Source of the DNA: Roseburia sp.
GTDB lineage: Bacteria; Bacillota; Clostridia; Christensenellales; Pumilibacteraceae
Length of the DNA: 64,000 bases
Direction of reading: 5' to 3'
Assembly (NCBI GenBank): GCA_023665905.1
Contig: JAMPDA010000001.1
Location: 1 to 64,000, forward strand
Within the stretch, counting starts at the first letter, position 1. Each line of letters starts with the position of its first letter. Shown in pieces: positions 49,722-57,717 of the stretch. The notes below the pieces were generated by a model. That model saw only the letters and a program-made list of their open reading frames with translations, had not been told where the DNA came from and did no database searches. Position numbers and translations under genes: made by a program.

Positions 49722-50872
49722 TGTTTGTAGATTTTGACGGCGAGATATTGATACCGAATGGCGACGTGGGCGACTTTGCCGTCGTCGCATGCGATCAATT
49801 TTGTTCCTGTCCCGAGTATTGGACCGATCTTCGCGCGCAAATGCCGCCGCAGTCGGCGCTCGACTTGATATTGCCGGAGTGCTTTCTTTCGGACGCCGAA
49901 AGCCGCATAGCCGACATAAAGAACGCCGCTTCGGACATGACGAAAAGCGGCAGGTTTTTTGCCGTGCGCGGCGCTGTAGCGGTCACGCGCACGACTGCGC
50001 AGGGGAGGACGCGCCGCGGCGTAGTTGCGGCGATAGATCTCGATGCGTATGACTACACGCCGCATTCGACGGCGCTCATACGCGCTTCCGAACGCACTAT
50101 AGAACAGCGCATACCGCCGCGCGTTACGATACGGGAAGCGATAGACGTCGAACTTCCGCACATACTGTTGCTCGTAGACGATAGGGAAAACGCGCTGGCG
50201 CGCGCAGTAGCGGCGTCCGAAAAGACGACGCTGTACGACGGCGAACTAAGGGGCGGCGGCGGACATGTGCGCGGCGAGCTTATTTCCGATACGGCATTGC
50301 TCAAAAAGGCCGCGGAGGCTATAACGGAAGCGTCCGCGGATAAATTCGGCACGAGGCTTTTTGCACTCGTCGGCGACGGCAATCATTCGCTCGCGACGGC
50401 AAAATATTGCAGCATACACCACCCGACGCCGCAAAACGGAAAAGCGCTCGTGGAGATAGTCAACATATACGACGAGGGACTTATCTTCGAGCCGATACAC
50501 AGGCTGGTCAGGACGGGCGACGCGAACGACTTTATAAAATGCTTCAAAGCGAATGTCGGCGGCGACGCGCAAACAACGCTGTATGCGCCGACGCCCGTTT
50601 CGGTCGATGTCCCTTCCGATAAGATAGACGCTATAGTCGCGGTGGACATGTTTTGCGAGGACTATGTTTCGCGTCACGGCGGATATGTGGAGTACGTCCA
50701 CGGCGACAGCCTGCTCGTGCGCGACGGGCACGTCGGCATAAAAATGCGCGGCGTGGAAAAATCGGAGCTGTTCGGGTACGTCATCAAAAACGGCGTGCTG
50801 CCCAAGAAGACCTTTTCGATGGGCGAGGCTACCGAAAAGCGGTACTACGTGGAAGCGAGAAAGATCAAGTAA
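49721..50872 (+). CDS. DUF1015 family protein
   Basis: A 383-residue protein of the DUF1015 family, with the conserved LVGDGNHSLATAK near the middle and VVACDQFCSCPEYW early. The family is widespread in anaerobes and of unknown function. The frame opens at 49658, but ATG 49721 gives the family N-terminus (DFDGEILIPNGDVGD) and overlaps the stub stop (TAATG). It ends 63 bases before the aspartate kinase start. Confidence 0.85.
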   Translation: MFVDFDGEILIPNGDVGDFAVVACDQFCSCPEYWTDLRAQMPPQSALDLILPECFLSDAESRIADIKNAASDMTKSGRFFAVRGAVAVTRTTAQGRTRRGVVAAIDLDAYDYTPHSTALIRASERTIEQRIPPRVTIREAIDVELPHILLLVDDRENALARAVAASEKTTLYDGELRGGGGHVRGELISDTALLKKAAEAITEASADKFGTRLFALVGDGNHSLATAKYCSIHHPTPQNGKALVEIVNIYDEGLIFEPIHRLVRTGDANDFIKCFKANVGGDAQTTLYAPTPVSVDVPSDKIDAIVAVDMFCEDYVSRHGGYVEYVHGDSLLVRDGHVGIKMRGVEKSELFGYVIKNGVLPKKTFSMGEATEKRYYVEARKIK

Positions 50873-50889
50873 CGAAATTTACGGTAACA

Positions 50890-50921
50890 TTGACCGCATC
50901 AACAAATGACGAATATATAAT
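50890..50921 (+). promoter_or_regulatory. Promoter of the aspartate kinase
   Basis: TTGACC (50890-50895) with overlapping TATATA (50914-50919, spacer 18) and TATAAT (50916-50921, spacer 20). The leader is about ten bases, too short for a lysine riboswitch. Confidence 0.6.
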
Positions 50922-50935
50922 AACGGAGCTTTTAA

Positions 50936-52249
50936 ATGAAAGCGATCAAATTCGGCGGTACGTCTATGTCCACAGCGGACAGCATAAACCGTGTAAAAGA
51001 AATCGTAACGAGCGATCCGGAGCGTCGGTTCGTTGTCGTTTCCGCGCCCGGCAAAACGGCGGGGGAAGACAAGATAACGGATATGCTGATAGCGGTGTAT
51101 TCCGCATCGCCCGATGCGCGCGCAAAGCTCTTTGCGGCGGTGCGCACGCGTTTCGAGCGGATCTGTGCAGGGCTCGGGCTTGACGCCGATCTTTTGGCGG
51201 AAGAATATGCTGACATCATTGCCGAATTGCCCGCCGCCGATTACGACTATATTGTGTCGCGCGGCGAGTATCTGTGCGCAAAGATACTCGCGTCGCTATT
51301 GCATTTCGATTTCGTCGATTCCGCCGATATCATAAAATTTCGCGACGGAACATACGACGACGCGTACACCGACACGGTGTGCCGCATGGCGCTCGGCAAA
51401 AAGAAATGCGCCGTAATACCCGGATTTTACGGCAGCGACCAAAACGGCAAGATCGTCGCGTTTTCGCGCGGCGGATCGGACATAACCGGCGCGATAATAG
51501 CGCGAGCCGTGGACGCGTCGCTGTACGAGAATTTTACGGACGTGGACGGGTTTATGACGTGCGACCCGAGGATAGTTCCGCATGCGTCGCTTATAGATAT
51601 CCTAACGTATAAGGAGCTTCGCGAGCTCGCGTACATGGGTGCAAACGTACTGCACCCCGAATCGATTTTTCCCGTGCGCAAAGCGAACATTCCCATTCAC
51701 ATATTGAACACGTTTAATCCCGACGCGTCGGGTACGCTTATAGTCCCCACTGAAGAATTTTTGCAGGGCAAGTACGAGCGCACCAAAAAAATGCCGATAA
51801 CCGCCATTGCCGGTAAAAAGAACTTTTACTCTCTGTACATCGATAAGTCGATGATGAACACCGAGGTCGGTTTCGTCAGGCGCGTGCTGTCGTGCTTTGA
51901 AAAGTTCAACGTGCCGATTGAGCATATCCCAAGCGGAATAGACTCCATGACGGTCGTGTTTTCGGCAGTAGACACAGACACCGTAAATGCGCTTATCAAA
52001 GCGGTGCAGACGGAAGTAAAGCCCGACCACATTTCGCTGTCCACCGACGTCGCGTTGATAGCTATAGTCGGTCACGGAATGAAGTCGCGTCCGGGCACTG
52101 CCGCGCGCGCGATCAATAGGCTGTCCAACGCGCATATCAACCTGCGTATGATAGACCAGGGCGCGTCGGAGATAAACATAATACTCGGCGTTTCGGACAG
52201 CGACTTCGAGCGCGCGCTCGTGGCGCTCAACGGCGAATTCGAAATTTAG
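50936..52249 (+). CDS. Aspartate kinase
   Basis: A 437-residue monofunctional aspartokinase. KFGGTSM at the start, SRGGSDITGAIIARAVDASLYENFTDVDGFMTCDPR as the substrate and ATP loops, then two ACT domains (about 290-437) with VGHGMKSRPGTAARAINRLSNAHINLRMI for allosteric control. It phosphorylates aspartate for the lysine, threonine and methionine pathways. The close N-terminus and length fit the Clostridia LysC group. Which end product inhibits it cannot be read. A terminator-like stem follows. Confidence 0.93.
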   Translation: MKAIKFGGTSMSTADSINRVKEIVTSDPERRFVVVSAPGKTAGEDKITDMLIAVYSASPDARAKLFAAVRTRFERICAGLGLDADLLAEEYADIIAELPAADYDYIVSRGEYLCAKILASLLHFDFVDSADIIKFRDGTYDDAYTDTVCRMALGKKKCAVIPGFYGSDQNGKIVAFSRGGSDITGAIIARAVDASLYENFTDVDGFMTCDPRIVPHASLIDILTYKELRELAYMGANVLHPESIFPVRKANIPIHILNTFNPDASGTLIVPTEEFLQGKYERTKKMPITAIAGKKNFYSLYIDKSMMNTEVGFVRRVLSCFEKFNVPIEHIPSGIDSMTVVFSAVDTDTVNALIKAVQTEVKPDHISLSTDVALIAIVGHGMKSRPGTAARAINRLSNAHINLRMIDQGASEINIILGVSDSDFERALVALNGEFEI

Positions 52250-52262
52250 CGATATCTTTTAA

Positions 52263-52287
52263 ACGCACGGACGCCCGCGCGTTTTTT
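52263..52287 (+). terminator. Terminator after the aspartate kinase
   Basis: ACGCACGG/CCGCGCGT (7 of 8 pairs), loop ACGC, then six T. Confidence 0.65.
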
Positions 52288-52371
52288 CGCGAGCTTCAAA
52301 ATATACCGAAATATGCGATAATGACGCGGTTATTGCGCGGTAAAATTCTTTTTTGCGGTCGGCTAATTTAC

Positions 52372-52400
52372 TTGACAATGAAGCGCCGCTTATGTATAAT
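52372..52400 (+). promoter_or_regulatory. Consensus promoter of rplU-prp-rpmA
   Basis: TTGACA (52372-52377), 17-base spacer, TATAAT (52395-52400). Confidence 0.88.
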
Positions 52401-52478
52401 AAAACAGAACCGCACGGAAAGGGTCTTTAATTCGCGTATGCGAAACCCCGACGGCGAATACTTTACGGAGGTTATGCT
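52401..52478 (+). ncRNA. Candidate L21 leader
   Basis: About 70 bases of leader before rplU. A hairpin TTCGC-GTAT-GCGAA (52431-52444) is flanked by GGGT (52421-52424) and ACCC (52445-52448), and ACGGAGG precedes the ATG. Size and place match the L21 leader known in Bacillota, which lets ribosomal protein control its own operon. Identity was judged by shape only. Confidence 0.5.
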
Positions 52479-52781
52479 ATGTTTGCGATCATCGAAACGG
52501 GCGGAAAGCAGTATCGCGTCAACGCAGGCGATGTGCTCGATGTGGAGCGCATCGACGCAGAGGTCGGCGCTACCGTTACGCTCAAAGCGCTCATGACGGG
52601 CGAGGGCGAAAAAATCGTTGTCGGTGCGGAAGCCGACAGCAAAACGGTAAAAGCTACCGTCGTGCGCCAGTTCAAAGCCAAAAAAGTCGTAGTGTTCAAG
52701 TACAAGGCTAAAAAGAATGTGCGCAAAAAACAGGGTCATCGTCAGTACTACACTCGCATTAAAATCGACGAAATAGTATGA
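52479..52781 (+). CDS. rplU: 50S ribosomal protein L21
   Basis: A 100-residue L21 protein. MFAIIETGGKQYRVNAGDVLDVERI and VFKYKAKKNVRKKQGHRQYYTRIKIDEI are canonical. It binds 23S rRNA domain I in the large subunit. The stop overlaps the prp start by four bases (ATGA), which is the standard operon order. Confidence 0.98.
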   Translation: MFAIIETGGKQYRVNAGDVLDVERIDAEVGATVTLKALMTGEGEKIVVGAEADSKTVKATVVRQFKAKKVVVFKYKAKKNVRKKQGHRQYYTRIKIDEIV

Positions 52782-53098
52782 TAACGGTGTCGTTCTTCAA
52801 AAAGAACGGAAAGGTCTTTAAAGTATCGACAAAGGGACACAGCGGACTTGCCGAAAGCGGCAACGACATACTGTGTGCAGCGGTGTCCGCGCTTGTCCAG
52901 ACGGCGTATCTCGGAATAGTCGAATTCGGCGGAGATGTCGAGTATGTACGAAGCGAGAAAGACGCATTGTTCGAGTTTACCGCAAAAGGCGACACGCCGA
53001 ATATGCGCGAAACGGAAGTAATAATCGGAACGCTGCGCGTCGGACTTAACGATTTATCTTGCGGATATCCGCATAATCTCAAATTGGAGGAACTATAA
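52778..53098 (+). CDS. prp: Ribosomal-processing cysteine protease Prp
   Basis: A 106-residue protease. The catalytic His is in [11 protein letters not shown] and the Cys in [14 protein letters not shown]. It removes the short N-terminal peptide of L27 before assembly, and the L27 here carries that peptide (MFINIQLF before AHKKGG). It lies between rplU and rpmA as usual. The stop and next ATG share one base. Confidence 0.95.
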   Translation: MITVSFFKKNGKVFKVSTKGHSGLAESGNDILCAAVSALVQTAYLGIVEFGGDVEYVRSEKDALFEFTAKGDTPNMRETEVIIGTLRVGLNDLSCGYPHNLKLEEL

Positions 53099-53373
53099 TG
53101 TTTATAAATATTCAGTTGTTCGCCCACAAAAAGGGCGGCGGATCGACCAAAAACGGCAGAGATTCCAACGCTCAGCGCCTTGGCGTTAAGCGTGCGGACG
53201 GTCAGTTCGTTCTGGCAGGAAATATCCTCATTCGCCAACGCGGCACCAAAGTTCATCCGGGCGAGAACGTAGGGCGCGGCGGCGACGATACACTGTTTGC
53301 TCTCGTTGACGGAAAGGTCAAGTTCGAGAAAAAGGGCGACCGCAAACAAGTAAGTGTTTACCCGGTAGCTTGA
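53098..53373 (+). CDS. rpmA: 50S ribosomal protein L27 (with Prp-cleavable leader)
   Basis: A 91-residue L27. The first eight or nine residues (FINIQLF) precede [18 protein letters not shown], the mature N-terminus that reaches the peptidyl-transferase centre. This extension is known in Bacillota and is cut by Prp. GGAGG lies ahead of the ATG. A strong terminator follows. Confidence 0.98.
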   Translation: MFINIQLFAHKKGGGSTKNGRDSNAQRLGVKRADGQFVLAGNILIRQRGTKVHPGENVGRGGDDTLFALVDGKVKFEKKGDRKQVSVYPVA

Positions 53374-53375
53374 TC

Positions 53376-53398
53376 AAAAAGGGCTAACGCCCTTTTTT
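53376..53398 (+). terminator. Terminator of rplU-prp-rpmA
   Basis: AAAAAGGGC (53376-53384) / GCCCTTTTTT (53389-53398), loop TAAC. Confidence 0.9.
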
Positions 53399-53445
53399 GT
53401 TTAGTGCGGTTAGCTATTCGCGGCGAAAGCCCGTAAGGAATTTTC

Positions 53446-54249
53446 ATGTACAAAACCGAAGCCGATAAAATAATAGTAGACAGCGCCGATCTCGACGTTA
53501 AAGCGACGCTCGAGTGCGGACAGCTTTTCCGTTTTGAAAAGAACGGCGGAGAATACACCGTAAAGTCGGGCATGCATGTCTGCAAAGTTTATAATTCCGG
53601 CGATAGCGTCGTTATAGAAACGTCTTCGCCCGATTATTTCGTCAATTTCTTCAATCTCGATCGCGACGTAAACCGCGCAAAGCGCGAGCTGTCGCGTTTC
53701 CCCGAGCTCAAAAACGTGCTCGAATGTTGCGGCGCTTTGCGTATTTTGCATCAGCCTGTTTTTGAAACGATAATATCTTTCATAGTGTCGGCAAACAATA
53801 ATATCCCGCGCATAAAGAGTATACTCAATCGGCTGTGCTCGCTTTTCGACGACGTTTTTCCCACGCCGGAAAAGCTTGCGGAGCTTCCGGTGCGTCAGCT
53901 CGACGCTATCGGTTGCGGATATCGTTCCCAGTACATATCCGAAAGCGCGAAGATCTGCGCGGAAACGGGGATATTGAACAGGCTCACCGGCGCGCACACC
54001 GTAGACGCGGAAAAAATGCTCATGTCGCTTCCCGGCGTGGGCAGAAAGATAGCCGACTGCGTGTTGCTGTTTTCGCTCGGCAGGCTGGAGGTCTTTCCCG
54101 TCGATACCTGGATGCTCAAGACTCAGCGCGTCGGCATGGAAACGGAAATGCAGCTCCGCGCGCGGCTTATGGATAAATACGGCAGCTACGCCGGATATGC
54201 GCAGCAGGTGCTTTATTATTACAACGCCATTCTGCGCATGAAGGAGTAA
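53446..54249 (+). CDS. 8-oxoguanine DNA glycosylase / DNA lyase (OGG1-like)
   Basis: A 267-residue HhH-GPD glycosylase. The N-terminal LECGQLFRFEKNGG is the OGG1 domain. LPGVGRKIADCVLLFSLGRLEVFPVDTW holds the helix-hairpin-helix, the catalytic Lys (GRK) and the catalytic Asp (PVDTW). It removes oxidised guanine and nicks the strand. AAGGA precedes ATG 53446. It ends three bases before the nfeD GTG, so it is coupled to the cluster. No iron-sulfur Cys set is present. Confidence 0.9.
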   Translation: MYKTEADKIIVDSADLDVKATLECGQLFRFEKNGGEYTVKSGMHVCKVYNSGDSVVIETSSPDYFVNFFNLDRDVNRAKRELSRFPELKNVLECCGALRILHQPVFETIISFIVSANNNIPRIKSILNRLCSLFDDVFPTPEKLAELPVRQLDAIGCGYRSQYISESAKICAETGILNRLTGAHTVDAEKMLMSLPGVGRKIADCVLLFSLGRLEVFPVDTWMLKTQRVGMETEMQLRARLMDKYGSYAGYAQQVLYYYNAILRMKE

Positions 54250-54252
54250 AAG

Positions 54253-54768
54253 GTGACGCTCGGCGACAGCTTTTCGGCGCTTTTCGGATCGATCAACATA
54301 TTCACCGTGTGTCTGTGGACCGTCGGGCTCACGCTTTTTTGCATTGAGTTTTTTCAGCCGATGCGCGGCGTGGCATATGTGCTCGGCTCCGCCGCCATGT
54401 GCGCGGCGTTTGTGACGCGCATGCTTTACGGCTCGGCAGGCGAAGCGTATGTTTTTGTCCTTATGACAGCCGTGCTTATTTTTGCCGTGCATATCGTCGC
54501 GCTCGGCACGCAAAAGCGCGATTGGCTGCGCGTAGCGAGGATAGAAAAAGCGGGCGAGCGCAGCCGTAAATTCGGAAATCTCATAGATAAGATCGGCGTG
54601 GCAACGACCGATATCGATCTTACGGGGTCGGTGACTATCAACGACGTAAATCTCGTCGTGTACAGCGACAGCCGCATTGCGGCAGGCGAAAAAGTGCGCA
54701 TAGTAAGGGTGTCGCACGACAGGATAACGGTAGGGCGCGTAGACGCTTCGGACGAAGTTTCGCAATAG
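54253..54768 (+). CDS. NfeD-like membrane protein
   Basis: A 171-residue protein. Three helices at residues about 10-85 are followed by an OB-fold end: LIDKIGVATTDIDLTGSVTINDVNLVVYSDSRIAAGEKVRIVRVSHDRITVGRV. This is the NfeD mark. NfeD usually helps FloA-type flotillin in membrane microdomains, but no floA follows; yqfC comes next instead. The start is GTG 54253 behind AAGGAG. Confidence 0.85.
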   Translation: MTLGDSFSALFGSINIFTVCLWTVGLTLFCIEFFQPMRGVAYVLGSAAMCAAFVTRMLYGSAGEAYVFVLMTAVLIFAVHIVALGTQKRDWLRVARIEKAGERSRKFGNLIDKIGVATTDIDLTGSVTINDVNLVVYSDSRIAAGEKVRIVRVSHDRITVGRVDASDEVSQ

Positions 54769-54824
54769 TTTGCGTCGCGTGTAAAAGTTCTACATGCCTG
54801 CGGCCGCTCATAAGATAAAACGGT

Positions 54825-55079
54825 ATGAGTTTTATCGATCAAGCGGCGGAATTATTCGGAAATATAGCGGAACTTAAATTTCAAGCCGTGCTGTTCGGGC
54901 GCGGCGCTTTGTATTTGGAGGGAGCAAAGCCGCTCAAGATCGACGGCGCGGAGATGATATTCCGCGCGCGCGGTTGCGTTATTACCGTAAGCGGCAGCGA
55001 GCTTTCCGTAAAAGACCTCACGGACGATTGCGTGTCGGTCATCGGCGTCATCGACGGTATTTCGGTGAAAGACCTATGA
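54825..55079 (+). CDS. yqfC: Sporulation protein YqfC
   Basis: An 84-residue YqfC protein, compact beta-rich, with AVLFGRGALYLEGAKPLKIDGAEMIFRARGCVITVSGSELSVKDL. In Bacillus it is made in the mother cell under sigma-E with YqfD. No Shine-Dalgarno sequence precedes the ATG. CATAAGAT at 54809-54816 could be a sigma-E-type or sigma-A -10, which would leave a leader of only a base or two. The stop overlaps the yqfD start (ATGA). Confidence 0.88.
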   Translation: MSFIDQAAELFGNIAELKFQAVLFGRGALYLEGAKPLKIDGAEMIFRARGCVITVSGSELSVKDLTDDCVSVIGVIDGISVKDL

Positions 55080-56506
55080 AAAAACGCGCCGCGGACATGC
55101 CCGAAAAACGCGCGCTTAAAGGCGCGGAAAATAAAGAGCGGGAAAAGCGCGACCGACTGCGCAAGGCGCAGGCGCGCGCCGAAGCCCGTGAAAAACGCCG
55201 GCGCATGCGTGCCGAAGCGGAAAAACTGCGTAAAACAAAGCGCGACGAAGCGGAAAAGGCGCGCAATGTAAGGCGTGCCGCGCGCGCGGTGTTTTTCGGC
55301 AAGATCAAGCGCAAACTCGGCAACAACGCGTGCGGCTTCGGCTATAGAAATCGCGGATTTATCCCACGTTTGGAGATCACCGTGCGCGACGACGCCACAT
55401 CAATCGTTTCAAGGCTTGCGGCGGAAGGAATAATCACCGAGGACCTGTCCGTTTCGGGCGGAAAAGCGACGTTTAAAATACGAAAAAAAGACAAGCGCAA
55501 AGCTGTTGCAATTTTCGGTGACATGTGCTATAATTACTCGATAGACGCAGAGTACGGAATAGGCAGGCTGTTCGCTTTTTTGGCGGCGCGTATCGGTCTT
55601 GCCGTCGGATTCGCCGCGTCTGTGGTTTGTCTGAACATTTCATACGGATATGTGTGGCGCATAGACATTTCCGGCAACGACAGGCTGTCCGATGCCGCAA
55701 TAGAAAGCGCGTTGCACGGCGCGGATATAAAAACCGGTATGCGCAAAAGCAGTGTCGATACGGACAGAGTCGCCGCCGCCGTCAACGGCATGGACGGGAT
55801 AGCCGACGCCGCGGCGGAGATCGTCGGAACGACGCTGCGAGTTTACGTGCTCGAGTCCGAGGACTTTTCGGTGCACGGAAAATATGCGGCGTATGAATCC
55901 GCATACGACGCGACCGTCACGCGCATCGTCTTGCGTGAGGGGTCGGCGCTCGTAAAGCGCGGCGACGTAGTAAAGCGCGGCGACGTTCTTGCCAACGGCG
56001 ATGTGTTTTCCACTGCCGGCGAGCTGCTTTACACCGCGGAATGCGACGCGGAGATCTACGGCGACGTGTCTTTGACGTTCAGTGCGGAAATATCCGCGAC
56101 CGCCGTCGAATATCGCCGTACGGGCCGCTCTAAGAAAAAGACGGGTTTCAGCCTTTTCGGACACCGGTTCCTGTACCCGAAGTCGCCGTACGATTCGTAT
56201 GAAAGCTCGGCGGTTACGGCAAACTATGACGTGTTCGTTCCGCTGTATGTGACGACGGTCAGCTATTACGAAACGGAAGCCGTGCAGGTCGAGCGCGATC
56301 TTGACGCCGTCGCTCGGGAGTTTGCCGCAGCCAAAACGGAAGAGGCGAAGTTCACGGGCGAATTCAAGTCCACGTATACGGTCAAAGAAACGGTTGCCGG
56401 ACTGTATTCGATACACGTATTTTTGAGCGGCGAAACATTGATATCGCGCGGTACGCAGATCCGCGAAAACGCAGAGCCGTCCGCCGACCGAAACGGGAAC
56501 GAATAA
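55076..56506 (+). CDS. yqfD: Sporulation protein YqfD with long charged N-terminal extension
   Basis: A 476-residue YqfD. Residues about 1-75 are an Arg/Lys/Glu/Ala-rich coiled coil not usual in the family. From about 80 the normal protein begins: NNACGFGYRNRGFIPRLEITVRD, then a helix at about 170-190 (FLAARIGLAVGFAASVVCLNISYG) and a large outside domain (YVWRIDISGNDRLSDAAIESAL onward). It is needed for a late sporulation step at the outer forespore membrane. ATG 55076 overlaps the yqfC stop. The stop TAA lies inside the AATAA border of the structured repeat. Confidence 0.88.
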   Translation: MKKRAADMPEKRALKGAENKEREKRDRLRKAQARAEAREKRRRMRAEAEKLRKTKRDEAEKARNVRRAARAVFFGKIKRKLGNNACGFGYRNRGFIPRLEITVRDDATSIVSRLAAEGIITEDLSVSGGKATFKIRKKDKRKAVAIFGDMCYNYSIDAEYGIGRLFAFLAARIGLAVGFAASVVCLNISYGYVWRIDISGNDRLSDAAIESALHGADIKTGMRKSSVDTDRVAAAVNGMDGIADAAAEIVGTTLRVYVLESEDFSVHGKYAAYESAYDATVTRIVLREGSALVKRGDVVKRGDVLANGDVFSTAGELLYTAECDAEIYGDVSLTFSAEISATAVEYRRTGRSKKKTGFSLFGHRFLYPKSPYDSYESSAVTANYDVFVPLYVTTVSYYETEAVQVERDLDAVAREFAAAKTEEAKFTGEFKSTYTVKETVAGLYSIHVFLSGETLISRGTQIRENAEPSADRNGNE

Positions 56507-56714
56507 ATTAGGTATTATACCCCAGGGTAAGCTCTGGACCCGCACGGCAACCGAATGTTGCACGAAACATCGCTTACGTTCTCGCTTGTAATTGTGCGTA
56601 TGCTTGCCCTGGAGCACCCTACGGGTGTTCCGCCGCAAGCGGCGGGGTATTACACCAAATTTGTCGACGTCACATTTTTGCTCCCGCAAGCGGGCAAAAA
56701 TGTTCCTCGAATAA
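56502..56714 (+). repeat. Structured repeat element, copy 2
   Basis: Second copy of the 13102-13246 element, same orientation, directly on the yqfD stop codon. Borders are AATAA (56502-56506) and CCTCGAATAA (56705-56714). The closing stem pairs 56505-56520 with 56647-56662 (13 of 16). Shared hairpins are 56522-56537 (with two G-U pairs) and 56630-56645. The last stem-loop 56672-56703 has the same nine pairs, 2-base bulge, five pairs and AA tip as copy 1. About 70 extra bases lie after the first hairpin, including a GGAGCACCC/GGGTGTTCC stem. Confidence 0.8.
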
Positions 56715-56754
56715 AGACAAACCACGAAATCCATAGTTTTTACGGAGATTTAAG

Positions 56755-57717
56755 TTGATAAAGGGATCTCAAGACGATAATTTGCGCGCCGTGTTCGGCG
56801 TGTACGACGCCAATTTGAAGATAGTGGAGGCGTTGTGCGGCGTAACCGTGCGAATAACCGACGGCGGGTTGGAAATTTCTGGACGCGACGCCGAGATGGC
56901 GCGGCTTATTTTGGACAAGCTGTCGTCCGCGGCCGACCGCGGCGAAAAAATAGACCCCGATACGGTGCGGCGTTATCACTCCATTCTTTCTGCCGACCCC
57001 GCAGGTGTGGACGGCATGACGAAAGAACCTATATGCACCAATGCGCACGGACAGAGGATCTATGCCAAAACTCCGCACCAAAAGCTGTTTGCGGACGCCG
57101 TGGCAAACAATTTGCTCACATTCGCGATCGGTCCTGCCGGAACGGGCAAAACATATCTTGCGGTAGCCATGGCGGCGGCAGCCGTCAAAAAGGGCGTTGC
57201 GGACAGGATAATATTGACGCGACCCGCCATAGAAGCCGGCGAAAAGCTCGGCTTTCTGCCCGGCGACCTTCAAATGAAAGTCGATCCGTACTTAAGACCG
57301 CTTTACGACGCGTTGGGCGATATGTTCGGCGCGGATTACACAAAGCTTATCGAGCGCGGAACTGTTGAGATAGCGCCGCTTGCGTATATGCGCGGCAGAA
57401 CGCTCAACAACGCATTCATGATACTCGACGAGGCGCAGAACACGACGCCCGAGCAAATGAAGATGTTTTTGACGAGGTTCGGCGAGGGCAGCCGCGCTAT
57501 AGTCACCGGCGATGTGACGCAGATCGATCTAAAGGGCGCGCCGTCCGGACTTATAGACGCCGAAAATGTGCTAAAGGGTGTGGAATCGGTCGCGTTTGTG
57601 CATTTGGGCGACGAGGATGTCGTAAGACACGGACTTGTTATGCGCATAGTAAAAGCGTACGGCGAATATTCGCAAAGGAGAAATCATGGGAAATCAATCG
57701 GAACAGACGAAGAGTAA
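56755..57717 (+). CDS. PhoH family protein
   Basis: A 320-residue PhoH/YbeZ ATPase. Walker A is GPAGTGKTYLAVAMA and Walker B is FMILDEAQNTTPEQM, with SRAIVTGDVTQIDL as the sensor. Residues 1-100 form a KH-like start. PhoH proteins act with YbeY in RNA metabolism and are encoded before pgpH and ybeY in Bacillota, as here. The start is TTG 56755 behind ACGGAG. Its end overlaps pgpH by 32 bases. Confidence 0.93.
   Translation: MIKGSQDDNLRAVFGVYDANLKIVEALCGVTVRITDGGLEISGRDAEMARLILDKLSSAADRGEKIDPDTVRRYHSILSADPAGVDGMTKEPICTNAHGQRIYAKTPHQKLFADAVANNLLTFAIGPAGTGKTYLAVAMAAAAVKKGVADRIILTRPAIEAGEKLGFLPGDLQMKVDPYLRPLYDALGDMFGADYTKLIERGTVEIAPLAYMRGRTLNNAFMILDEAQNTTPEQMKMFLTRFGEGSRAIVTGDVTQIDLKGAPSGLIDAENVLKGVESVAFVHLGDEDVVRHGLVMRIVKAYGEYSQRRNHGKSIGTDEE

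Noticed and set aside
50873-50935. Lysine riboswitch before aspartate kinase
   Set aside because: The promoter leaves about ten bases of leader, far too few.
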